64,000 bases of DNA from Chamaecrista fasciculata (taxonomy: Eukaryota > Streptophyta > Magnoliopsida > Fabales > Fabaceae), in assembly GCA_003254925.1 (NCBI GenBank), contig QANZ01051043.1, positions 41,204-105,203 on the forward strand, read 5' to 3'. Position 1 is the first letter of the stretch. Every line of letters begins with the position of its first letter. Position numbers and translations under genes: made by a program. Below are positions 11,804 through 21,868 of the stretch, one piece after another. A model generated the notes under the pieces. The model had not been told where the DNA came from. It saw nothing but the letters and a program-made list of their open reading frames with translations, and did no database searches.

Positions 11804-12481
11804 AGCTCTGTAACTCCTTGTATCATCTGCCACTATCTGATTCCATAGATTCTTAGGGATATTATTTTCACCTTGTCGGAAAAAATTTATTTCTTGCGTT
11901 GCTTCTATTCTCATTGTTCAAGGTTACGAGCAACTCTCGGCTCTCACTATATAGCCTCTTGCTACTTTGTCAGTCGTCACTTTTTACAGTCTGTTGATTT
12001 AGATAGGGGATAGGATTTTTTTATTAAAACAGCAACTTTTTCGGAAGGCTTGTATAGTAACATTTTCTATGAGCCCAAAGTATTTTAAGGTAACAAAATA
12101 TGGCTTCTACTTTCAGATTCTTTGAAATCGCCGATTGGCATCTTGGTTTAGATCTTCTCTAATATGTCTTTACAGTTCAATATAATCATATTTATAAGAA
12201 AAAACTTATTATTTGGTTCTTAAATTTACACCAAGTCAATTAATCAGTCATTGAATAATCGAAATACATGATTTGGTCCTTAAAATATTTCAATTGTCAA
12301 TTATTTGGTCTTTAGTGACGATTTAGTGATTAGTCCTTGAATTTGAACTGATTTTATGTTTTTTAGTCCCTGAATTTATATTAAATACTTTTTTTTTCTT
12401 TGGACTTGTATTGACTATTGAAATTTTATATTTTGGTCTCCAAGGATATAATCATTGATAATTGCAATAATTTAAAGATTG
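11804..12481. other. PEX19 3' region and low-copy repeat remnants
   Basis: The first few hundred bases should hold the PEX19 3' UTR. From about 12220 to 12420 there are phrases such as TTGGTCCTTAAA, AATTATTTGGTC and TTTAGTCCCTGAATT that recur near 45420-45620 inside the CACTA element, marking a dispersed repeat family. No coding sequence is seen. Confidence 0.5.
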
Positions 12482-12939
12482 ATGGTGCGTTTGGATTGGC
12501 AAGTAAGGTAAAGGAGGATAAATGAATGGGGAGGTAATAAAGGAGAGGTAAAAAATTTGTGTTATAAAGGAGGTTTTTAATAAATGTTGTTCGGGAAAAT
12601 GAGAGATAAAGGAGGAATTATGATGTAAAATTATTTTAAAGGGTATGTAATGATTGTAGTGGGTTGAAATAATTGTATTGGTATTTTAAATTTGTATAGG
12701 GGTAAAATTGGTAAAAATAAAGGAGAATAAAGGAGTGTTATTTTGGTGTTAATAAAGTAGTATGATGTAATGATTGCCTCGAAATTTATGCTAAAGGAGA
12801 AGTTAATAAAGGAGATTTTTGGAGTGGTAAGGTAAAGGAGGATGAAGGTGTGAATGTGGGACCAAAATGTAATTTTTGAGTACTGAATAGTAAATTTTTG
12901 GGGACTAGATTATATATTTTTCCTGTTTACTGTCTTTTA

Positions 12940-13330
12940 ATTTTATTTTAAAATTTTGATACTACAAAAAATATTACCCATGTATATAATAGAGGAGGGA
13001 CCAAAATGTATATTTTCTGGGGTATGAATTATGTCTTTTTCTAAATTTTGTTCTTCAGTAGTTGCATAACAAAAAATATTAGTCATATATATACTGAATG
13101 ATGGACCAATATGTATATTTTTTTATATGAATTATACATTTTTTCTCAATAGTGTATAGTACAAAAAATATTATCCATATATACTAGAAAAGTGACCAAA
13201 CTGGAAAGTTTTGAGATTCGAGAATTATAATTTTTTTCTTATATTGATTTTTTTTAATTTTTTCACCACAAAAAAATTACTCATATATGTGTTAGAGTAG
13301 GGACCAAACTGTAATTAAATTTTCACACCA
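12940..13330. repeat. Diverged tandem repeat, about 115-bp unit
   Basis: About four diverged units each contain ACAAAAAATATTA followed by CCATATAT or CATATATAT, then GGACCAAA or GACCAAACTG, then an AT-rich run. Copy-to-copy identity is moderate. No coding function is seen. Confidence 0.65.
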
Positions 13331-13510
13331 GCAAAAATATATTTTTTCCATTAATGTTTTTAAATATGGTTATAAAAATTTTCACACCACCAACCATATT
13401 ACCTTGGGATCTGATTACACTAAAAAAATATTATTACAGTTGGACTGATCTGTAAATTTCGTTGTCGAATGAGACAACAAAAAATATTACCCATATAGTG
13501 AAAACAAAAA

Positions 13511-14180
13511 GGCAAAACACCCTTTCGTGCCCCTAACGTTTGTAGTGATTTTCAGTTATGCCCCTAACGTTTCATTTTGTTCAGGCGTGCCCTCAATGTG
13601 AAACTAACGTTTCAATTATGCCCCCAATTTTGACTCAATGTCCATGTGGCAATTTTTTTTACTTATGTGTCATTTTTTTGGTCTGACTTGAATACGTGGC
13701 ATGATGATTGGACATTCCTATTTTTTTTTCCACCGTGGCATGATGACTGGATTTACATTTTTGAACATAAAAATTGAGTAAACTAGCAAATCAATCCTTG
13801 GATTTACATTTTTCATCATCTTCATTCATTTTAGTCCCAAATCCTCAAAATAAAATTATAAAATGTCCCAAAACTCTTCCAAACATTTCAATTTAGTCCT
13901 TAAAAGTATTAAAAACCTAAAACTTAAACTCTAAACCTTAAAACTATAAACCCTAAACTCTAAAATTCTAAACCCTAAAACCCTAAACCCTAAAAAATCT
14001 AATTTGAGCAATTAGGTCCCTCACCCATTCTTATCCTATTATTCTCAATTTCCCCTCTTTTCATCATCTTCATTCATTTTAGTCTCAAATCCTCAAAATA
14101 AAATTGTATAGTGTTCCAAAACTCTTCCAAACATTCTAATTTAGTCCTTAAAAATATTAAAAATCCTAAACCTCTAAATC
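13511..14180. mobile_element. Second copy of the MULE-like arm
   Basis: Starts GGCAAAACACCC at 13511 and is a highly similar inverted copy of the sequence that ends at 7808. It includes the CGTGCCCCTAACG phrase, the CCACCGTGGCATGATGACTGG segment and the telomere-like CCCTAAA units. The far end is not seen: similarity fades near 14180 and an N gap follows at 14516. The first element holds a gene fragment here, but this copy has none recognisable. Confidence 0.75.
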
Positions 14181-14394
14181 CTAAAACTGTATATACGTCT
14201 TTAATCTGGAATCTCTCGCTCCAATTAACAACAAAAGAAGCAAACACAAACTCATTCCTCTCTCTCATGAATCATCGTGAATCGCCCACCACCCACAAAC
14301 ACTCACACACACCTCGCTTCTCTTTATCTCTTGTGTATTCTGAATCTGATTGATACCTTTTTACCTTTTTATGCCTTATAGGCTAATGACGCCT

Positions 14395-14515
14395 ACCTAT
14401 AGACCAAAATTGCAATAAAAAAAATTATAGGACCAAAATGAAACCTTTGTCATAGTTATGGGACCAAAATTGTAACAAAAAAAGTTATGGGACCAAAATG
14501 AAACCTTTGTCATAG
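14395..14515. repeat. Two-copy 60-bp tandem repeat abutting a gap
   Basis: Two units share GGACCAAAATGAAACCTTTG and CAAAATTG(C/T)AA(C/T)AAAAAAA and run directly into the N run. The gap is therefore probably an unresolved extension of this tandem array. Confidence 0.75.
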
Positions 14516-14563
14516 NNNNNNNNNNNNNNNNNNNNNNNNNNNNNNNNNNNNNNNNNNNNNNNN
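14516..14563. other. Assembly gap (48 N)
   Basis: A run of 48 unknown bases within repeat sequence. Its true length may differ from 48. Confidence 0.95.
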
Positions 14564-14812
14564 CAATTTACAAATATGCCCTTTGAGTATTTTATTATTT
14601 TATAGTAAAAAGTATGTAATTAATAATTATAGGTAGTTGAGTAGGGATATGTTAGTAATTTTAGAAGATAAAGGAGAGATAAATGAGGAAAATAAAGGAG
14701 AGTGAGATAACTGTAAAACAAATAAGATTTTTAACTGTATCTCTGGTATTAAAGGAGTACTGAGAAATAAAGGAGAATAAAGGGGCCAAAAAGAAACATC
14801 CAAACGCACTCT

Positions 14813-15221
14813 GAATAGTATATTTTGATTATTTAAAGACTAATTAATTAATTTAGTATATATTCAGAAATCACATAATAAATTTTCTCTATTTATAAAC
14901 GAATAGAATATTTAACACTTGAATAAAAATGTCAAGCCTACGAGGCTACAACCATGGCTTGGCTTTGTTAACACACGCACACATATATGGGCCCAGTACC
15001 AGTCACTCTGCAGCCCACGAATGCGAAGCCCGTTTTCTCATTTGGGCTTCTCCTATCTTGGGCTGAAATGCACCATTCATTCATTCCCATAAGCCCACTA
15101 AGGCCCAATCAAACTCACGTCTCCTTTGAAGTTCATGGGGAAATTTCATTTTTAGTTCCTTTAGTTTACATGATTTTTTTTTGAAAAAAAATATATTAGT
15201 TCTTGTACATTGTAAATATAT
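14813..15221. other. Intergenic, with clustered GCCCA/TGGGC motifs
   Basis: Between 14988 and 15110 there are about seven GCCCA, TGGGC or GGCCCA motifs in both orientations, the form of site II elements bound by TCP factors in plant housekeeping promoters. No intact gene follows on either strand. A 65-codon ORF at 14987 has no recognisable similarity and is probably chance. Confidence 0.35.
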
Positions 15222-15540
15222 ATGACCAAAGTACATTTTCCGTGTTATAATTTATACTTATGTCTCAATTTGGTCCAATAACTTTTTTGTTGCACTTTTA
15301 GTCCCATATTTTTTGGTAAGATTGTAAAATCATATTACTCTCATGTCTTTGTAAAATGTTTCATATTGTGGGATTAACAGTGGAGTTTTTTACAAAGATA
15401 TAAGATCAAATATGCAACAAAAAAAATATAGAATCATATAAGACCAATTCTACACCTAATCAAAAGTGAAAAAAAAAATATGGGACCAAATTGAGACATG
15501 AGAAAAAGATGAGACCAAAAGTACATTTTGACCTTGTAAA
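15222..15540. mobile_element. MITE, GACCAAAGTACA family
   Basis: The left end contains GACCAAAGTACATTTT and ATGTCTCAATTTGGTCC. The same phrases appear inverted at the right end (GGACCAAATTGAGACAT and ACCAAAAGTACATTTTGACC). There is no coding potential. A related element is at 42469-42648. Confidence 0.65.
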
Positions 15541-16090
15541 TATTTAAGTTTTAGTCCTTAATATACAAGTTTTTCATATACATGTTTATTTATAACTAAG
15601 ATAACCAATAATAACATGAAAATCTAATATCAATTTCTTTTTTCTTGTTCAAACTTTGATAATAGCTTTATTAGTATTGATATTAGTATATAATAAATCA
15701 ATTTTGTATTTACTTATCTTTTAGGAGTTTTTTATAAAAATAATACTTTGACATAATTAAGTATTAATAACTAAAGTTTACAGATTTGTAAAGTATAAGG
15801 TTAAATAAACATTAACAATTTAAATAAAGTATAGGAACAGAAAATACAATCTCATTCTGTAGTGGCGACCCAGTGACAATACAGAGTACTGACACAAATA
15901 TATTTAAATAAGCAAAAAAGGCGACTTCCATTTTGGCATGCGCCACCTTCAAATAGGGGGAGAAAAAAGAAAGAAGCAGAGTTTAAATTAAATAGTGTGA
16001 AGTTATTGTTTAATCGTTCAAATCATCACCTATCCATTTTTTAAAGTCATCTGTAATATATATACATATACACAGGCAGGAAATTAAATA
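15541..16090. other. AT-rich intergenic
   Basis: No ORF or repeat structure could be supported. This is where downstream exons of the adjacent pectinesterase pseudogene would be expected, but no pectinesterase motif was found. Confidence 0.5.
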
Positions 16091-16099
16091 GCTTTATTT

Positions 16100-16534
16100 G
16101 ATGAATGAATAGAATGAAGAAGAGCTTACTTTGTAGATAGACCTGCCGTTGCCAAAGATGAAATCAATGGAACCTTCGAAAACAGTGACAGAGGCAGTTC
16201 TATAAGTACGTAATATATGGCTAATGGCTTCGTTGCACCTTCTCTCTGCAATTTCATTAACAAACTTAACAAAATGAATTAACCGTACGTGGCAAATACA
16301 GTTATATACTGTTACATATATACATGTAGTATCCGGCACCGATTTGAATAAGGACATTCATTCTGTTATTCTCCGGGACGGCGTTCACGGCGGCTTTCAC
16401 TGACCGGAACTGGCCACCGCCGCCGTTGACGTCGACGGTGAAGGTTTGAAGAAGATGTGACAGTTAGTGCATGAAACATGAAAGTGAAAAGTAAAAGCAA
16501 TTGCAACGAGAAGAAAGTAAAAGGAGCCATTAAT
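16100..16534 (-). pseudogene. Pectinesterase pseudogene (N-terminal pieces)
   Basis: Minus-strand remains of a cell-wall pectin methylesterase. A Met at 16534 begins a hydrophobic signal-peptide-like stretch (MAPFTFFSLQLLLLFTFMF). A +1 frameshift follows near 16450, before the domain start FTVDVNGGGGQFRSVKAAV and VPENNRMNVLIQIGAGYY. Further left another piece reads YRTASVTVFEGSIDFIFGNG and ends in a donor (AAA|GTAAGC). The intervening segment with the QDT-type catalytic region is missing, as is the 3' half. The frameshift and internal loss make function unlikely. Confidence 0.8.
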
Positions 16535-16908
16535 TAGAGATTAGAGATTAGAGATTTAAAATAGGATGTATAGCAACTTGAGTTAGCTAGCGAGTAGAGA
16601 AGAAGAAAAAGAAAATAAAACAGAATGTTGTGGAAGTAGGATTCGGTTTTGCCAGTTGAAGAATGAATTAATACAAGAGGAAGAAGGAAAGACGCAATTA
16701 TATATATGATCGAACGTATATGTATATAATCCGAGGCATGATTGATTAAATAATTAATAAATCGATTTTAGAATTTAGAACAGAGATTTTGGTGTTTACA
16801 ACGGTCACTTTTTATTGCTTCATGGGAAAATTGATTGGCTAGCATTATATTGCACACAAGTCTACCTCACTCACATGTTGGTCATTATATATATATATAT
16901 ATATATAT
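16535..16908. other. Upstream of pectinesterase pseudogene; AT microsatellite
   Basis: AT-rich sequence with three near-identical tandem AGAGATTAG units at about 16537-16556. It ends in an (AT)n run at about 16886-16908, the target of the Copia insertion that follows. Confidence 0.5.
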
Positions 16909-17194
16909 TGCTAAACTAAGAGAAAATGAGAATGAAGAAATTGAAACTGAGAAAAGAATGATTTGCATTAATGAATGAGAAGTATATGGATTGTTTTTAT
17001 AGTGAGAAGACTACACCAGAATCAGTTATACATAAAACAGAAAGCACATGTCTACACTAGCTAATAACAGAATCAGTAACAAAATGCTGAGCTGGAGCCT
17101 TCAGGAAATGCAGAGCTGGATTCTTCAGGAACTGACTTCAGGAAGGCAGCAAGCTTCAGGATCAGAAACGGTCTTCAGGAAGTATACTCTGTCA
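16909..17194 (-). repeat. 3' LTR of Copia element (286 bp)
   Basis: Reads TGCTAAACTAAG...ACTCTGTCA on the plus strand. It is directly followed by the purine tract of the element. Confidence 0.93.
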
Positions 17195-18760
17195 TCCCCC
17201 CTCAAGCAGATGGTTCCTGTCACCAACCATAAGAAGAGATCGAAAGTCAAGGAACAACTGCTTGGATAGTGGTTTGGTGAAGCCATCAGCAACCTGATCA
17301 GCAGAAGAAACATGAAGAACAGAAATCTCCCCAGCAATTGCTTTTTCCCTTACAAAACGAATATCAAGTTCAACATGCTTTGTTCTAGCATGAAGAATCG
17401 GATTTGCAGTCATGTGTACAGCACTAATGTTGTCACAATGAACTGTTGGTGCTGAAGGAAGAGTGATATGTAGTTCCTGCAGAAGAGACTTGATCCAGGA
17501 GATTTCAGCAACTACAACAGCTAGACTCCGGTATTCTGCCTCTGTACTACTTCTAGAAACAACCTGTTGTTTCTTGTAAGACTAACTAATGAGATTTCCT
17601 CCAAAATAAACACAGAATCCTGAGGTACTACGCCTATCATCAGGATCTGTTGCCCAATCAGCATTTGAGAAAGCAGCAAGCTTCAAATTAGTGGGCTTCC
17701 TGAAGATAAGACCATAAGAGGAAGTAGCCTTAAGATATCGTAGCAGCCTTTTAATTGCTTGCCAATGAGTAACAGTAGGAGCAGCCATAAATTGACACAC
17801 TCGATTTACAGCATAACAAATATCAGGACGAGTAACACTCAAATACTGCAAACCACCCACAATAGTTCTGTAAAACTTAGGATCAGAGAAAGGAACTCCT
17901 TGATCTTTAGACAACTTAGGAACAGTAGACATAGGAGTTATACAAGGACTTGCATCAGCCATACCTGCTTTCTCAAGAAGTTCAGTAATATACTTAGCTT
18001 GAGACAACAAAAGTGACCCATCTGAATTTTTAATCACCTCAATACCAAGAAAAAAATGCAATTGCCCCATATCCTTAAGAGAAAAAGTTGAATTAATCTG
18101 AGCAATAAGACTTGTCACAGCAGAGGAACTTGATCCTGTTATTAAGATATCATCTACATATACTAGGACATAGAGAGAATACCTTGAGGAAGTCCTGATG
18201 AACAAAGATTTATCACATTTGCTATAGTGAAAACCAAGAGAAAGTAGTAAAGTAGACAACCTGTCAAACCAAGCACGTGGGGCTTGTTTAAGGCCATAAA
18301 GAGATCGATGCAGCTTACAAACCAAGGAAGTATCACTACTCTCAAATCCAGGAGGCTGTTGCATGTATACATCCTCAGAAATAAAACCATTCAGGAAGGC
18401 ATTATTAATATCTATTTGATTTATCAACCAATTATTAGCTAATGCAAGAGATAAAATAATCCTGACAGTAGTGGGTTTAACTACAGGACTAAATGTTTCC
18501 TGAAAATCAATTCCCTCTCTTTGATGAAATCCTTTAGCTACCAACCTTGTCTTGTACCTTTCTATAGATCCATCTGATTTCTCTTTTACTCTAAACACCC
18601 ATTTGCATCCTATAGCATCACGTCCAGGAGGCAAAAGGCATTAAGGACCATGTATTATTCTTATGAAGAGCTTGTATTTCATCCTGCATAGCTTTGTTCC
18701 AATTAGGATCATCAAGAGCAGCAGAAACAGATTTAGGAAGTGTATGAGTTAGGAACACTT
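17195..18760 (-). pseudogene. Copia reverse transcriptase and RNase H
   Basis: Copies element RNA into DNA in the intact family. The main open stretch (17582-18634) holds the RT domain with QIDINNAFLNG, SLYGLKQAPRAWF and the catalytic YVDD, then RNase H with DDRRSTSGFCVYFGG. Breaks: a one-base insertion near 18642 separates the RT from its upstream linker; a second frameshift lies near 18752; the first catalytic Asp of the RNase H core is Asn (SNADWA); and TAG at about 17581 ends the frame where Trp is expected. Homologous reading continues past the stop to 17195. Three of these changes are compatible with G-to-A on the coding strand. Confidence 0.93.
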
Positions 18761-20134
18761 TGGTTTGAAAATTCCTTTTTTTGCACGAGTAGTCATAGGA
18801 TGAGTGATAAGAATAGAGGAAGTAGAAGAAGTTGCTTTACGAAAGGAAGAAGTATTTATAAGAGTATGAGGTAATGTAGAATTTCCTGGAGAAGAAACTG
18901 TTCCTTCAGGAACAGAAGAAGAAATATGAAGTCTGTTTTGAATAGGAAGAGAAGGAGGAAGCAAATTTTGAGTAACAGAAAATGTATTTTCAGTAATAGT
19001 AGCAGGAGATGTATTTTGAGGAGTATGAATAGGAAATCTGTTTGGAAGATTAGGAGATCTATTTTGAGGAATAGTAGGAGGAAACATATATTCAGGAACT
19101 GAAGAATTTGAGAATGGTAAATGAGAAAACTGAGGAAGTAATGGAGGATGAGTATTTGAGGAAGGCATCTGAGGAAGTGAATTAGCAAAAGGAAATGTTG
19201 ATTCATCAAAAATCACATCCCTGGCTATATAAATTCGACCTATATGATAATCAAGACATCTATAACCTCTGTGATTTTGACTATAGCCAAGAAAAATACA
19301 ATCAACAGTTCTATACTGCAACTTATTTTTGTTATAAGGCCGAGTAAAAGGATAACAAGCACTCCCAAACGTCCTTAGGAACATATAATCGGGTTTCTCT
19401 CCATATAAGCACTCAAAAGGAGATTTGAAATTCAATACAGTTGTAGGAAGTCTATTAATAAGATGAACAACAGTGGAAAATGCATCAGACCAATAAACCA
19501 TAGGCAAAACAGCTTTAGCTAACAAAGTCAGTCCCATTTCAGTAATATGTTGGTGTTTCCTTTCAGCTAATCCATTTTGTTCATGCAAATGTGGACAGCT
19601 GACACGATGAGAAATACCATGTTCCTTAAAATACCCAGATAAAGCACGAAACTCACTACCCCAATTAGATTGCACAGCCATGATTTTTCTCTGAAGTTGA
19701 AGTTCAGCATTTGCTTTGAAATCCAGGAAAGCTTGAAAAACATCAGACTTTTGTTTTAACAAATACATCCAACAAAATCTGGTACAAGCATCAGTAAAGT
19801 GAACATAATATCTAAAACCAGATATTGAAACTACTGGTGCAGGACCCCAAAGATCCGTATGAATTAACTGAAGAGGAAATTGATAGGTAGACGTTGAAGG
19901 ATGAGAAGAAAACTTATGAAACTTTCCATAACAGCGGGCTTTGCAAACATCAATAGCTCTTTTATTAGAAGGAAGGACAATATTACAATCATGAAGAATA
20001 CTAGAAACAACTTTTTGTGAAGAATGGCCTAGTCTATTATGCCAAAGAGAAAAACTATCAGTATTACAATCAGAATTTTGTGATACAGAATCAGAATTGT
20101 GATACAGGATCAGAATTTTGTGATACAAAGGCAA
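18749..20134 (-). pseudogene. Copia integrase with altered active site
   Basis: Would insert the element into chromosomes. The pre-integrase zinc region contains LWHNRLGHSS. The catalytic core shows the first Asp in HTDLWGP and the Glu in NGLAERKHQH, but the second catalytic Asp is Asn (QSNWGSEF). The C-terminal part has FGSACYPFTRPYNKNK and GYRCLDY and then a long Ser/Pro/Thr-rich linker. The start of this open frame lies in a short repeated CACAAAATTCTGAT-type segment that also breaks the link to gag-protease. The active-site change suggests a non-functional enzyme. Confidence 0.93.
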
Positions 20135-21645
20135 AGGAATTAGAAGGAATAGGAACAGGATATTTGGAAAACTTCAAATGATCAAGAACATAGAGACCAT
20201 GTCTAACTGTGCCTCGCAAAAGGAGCTTGTGTGTATCCTGTTGTTTGACAACAAAATAGTCAGGAAAGAAGACAAAGTAAGCATGATTGTCTCGAGAAAA
20301 TTTTGTAACACTAATAAGGTTTTTATTGATTGAAGGAACATGAAGAACATCCTTCAACAGAAAAGATTGAGTACTGCAGGAAGTGGTAAAGAAAGAGGAA
20401 CAAATAGATTTAACAGACAAACCTGAGCCATCTCCAATAAAGACTTGCTCAGGTGCACCATAGGAAGAGCTATCACAGAATGACCTGTCATCAAAGGAAA
20501 GATGACTAGACGCTCCTGAACCCACATACCAAGATGAATCAAAAACAGATTCAGGAGTAGCAATCATGGCTTGTGCAGGAGGAGCAGTAGCTGTTGTTAC
20601 AGGAGATCTAACAGAAGGAGCAAAATTAACAGACCCAACACTATTGGATGGATATGCAGAAGGATCTATAGTATAGGATGAATCATACTGGTTCCAGCAT
20701 TGAGATGCAATATGACCATTCTTACCACAAATTTGACAAAGAAGATGAGACTTAGATGAATTTCCAACATTAGAATAGGACCTACCACCATAACCACGTC
20801 CTCTATTGAAGTTTCTTCCTCCAGAACCATAACCACATCCTCGACTGAAACCTCTTCCTCCTGAATTATTCCAACCATTCCTGCCATAAGGTCTAGGAGC
20901 ACCTCCTCTAGGAACAAATTGATTAGTGGTATGTGCAACATTAGCTAAGGCAATGTCAGAAGATTTAGACCGATCAAATCTTGCTTCTTGAGTCAATAAA
21001 TGCGAACGAACATCAGAAAATAGAATATGACTCTGTACGAGTAAGCATAGAACATACAAACGCATCATACTCAGCAGGAAGTCCTCGAAAAATACAATTG
21101 AGATGATCATTAAACGGAAGTGGATGTCCAATATTACTAAGAGAATCAGTTATGTTCTTGATTTTGCTCAAATACTTTGTCATCGTTAAGGAACCTTTCT
21201 TTAAATTCTGTAATTGTGTTTTAAGCTGCATTTCCCTAGCTAAGGTTTGAGATGCAAAGAAATTAAGAATGACATGCCATGCTTCAGAAGACGTTTTGCA
21301 ACCAACAGCTTCACCCAAAACCGATTCAGAAACAGAGGAAAGAATCCAAGAAAGAAGCAATCTATCTTGTCTAAACCAATCAAGAAAAGCTAAATTGATA
21401 TTACCAGAAATTTCATCAGAAGAAGAAAGAAATTTCGGAGGAATCGGTGGATGAATCTCAATGAACTTGTCAAGCTGATAACCAATAATCGCAGATTCTA
21501 TCTGCTGATGCCAAAGAAGAAAATTGTTGTTGTCTAACTTCACAGAAATCGAATGCGAGAAACTAATCACGCCATTTGATGGTTTGAACGGTGTCGCCGG
21601 AGTTGCAGAGGTTGCCGGAGCAGCTGGAGTCGCCGGAGTTGCCAT
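20091..21645 (-). pseudogene. Copia gag and protease, frameshifted
   Basis: The capsid-like gag starts at 21645 in a low-complexity Ala/Thr/Pro run, only about 14 bp from the primer site. It contains LDNNNFLLWHQQIE and FASQTLAREMQLKTQLQNLK. A frameshift near 21040-21060 moves the frame. The second part carries a CCHC zinc knuckle (CQICGKNGHIASQC) and the protease. Where the family has Asp in the DSGA active site this copy reads SWYVGSGASSHLS, so the catalytic Asp is Gly. Capsid protein might still be partly made, but the protease should be inactive. Confidence 0.92.
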
Positions 21646-21670
21646 TGCCGGCGTCGAAGTGCTGATACCA

Positions 21671-21835
21671 TGCTAAACTAAGAGAAAATGAGAATGAAGA
21701 AATTGAAACTGAGAAAAGAATGATTTGCATTAATGAATGAGAAGTACAAATGCAGAGCTGGATTCTTCAGGAACTGACTTCAGGAAGGCAGCAAGCTTCA
21801 GGATCAGAAACTGTCTTCAGGAAGTATACTCTGTC

Positions 21836-21836
<1 letters not shown>
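21671..21836 (-). repeat. 5' LTR of Copia element (166 bp, internal deletion)
   Basis: Matches the 3' LTR closely on both sides of a roughly 120-bp deletion after GAATGAGAAGTA. A 5' LTR missing this segment has probably lost promoter sequence. Confidence 0.93.

Positions 21837-21841
<5 letters not shown>

Positions 21842-21868
<27 letters not shown>

Larger units (their letters stand above)
12482..14812. mobile_element. Possible DNA transposon with GTGCGTTTGGAT ends, interrupted
   Basis: GTGCGTTTGGAT occurs at the left end (near 12484) and in inverted orientation at the right end (near 14800). Both flanks contain many AAAGGAG and ATAAAGG strings. Such G/C-capped ends are common in hAT and PIF/Harbinger MITEs. 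The interior is occupied by a tandem array, part of the MULE-like arm and an N gap. No convincing target duplication was found, so this is tentative. Confidence 0.4.
16909..21836 (-). mobile_element. Copia LTR retrotransposon, near full length, disabled
   Basis: A 4.93-kb element in minus orientation. Its LTRs are at 16909-17194 (3', 286 bp) and 21671-21836 (5', 166 bp). The 5-bp target duplication TATAT (16904-16908, 21837-21841) lies in an AT microsatellite. The primer site TGGTATCAGCAC (minus, 21659-21670) touches the 5' LTR, and the purine tract CTTGAGGGGGGA (17195-17206) touches the 3' LTR. The order gag, protease, integrase, RT, RNase H is that of Copia. The 5' LTR has lost about 120 bp. 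Elsewhere the LTRs differ at about two sites, so the insertion is young, yet several lesions disable the polyprotein. Confidence 0.96.

Noticed and set aside
14987-15184. 65-codon ORF near GCCCA motifs
   Set aside because: No similarity or splice context. Probably chance in a short GC-richer stretch.
18856-19209. Leu/Phe-rich 117-codon ORF
   Set aside because: Shadow frame of the Ser/Pro-rich Copia linker.
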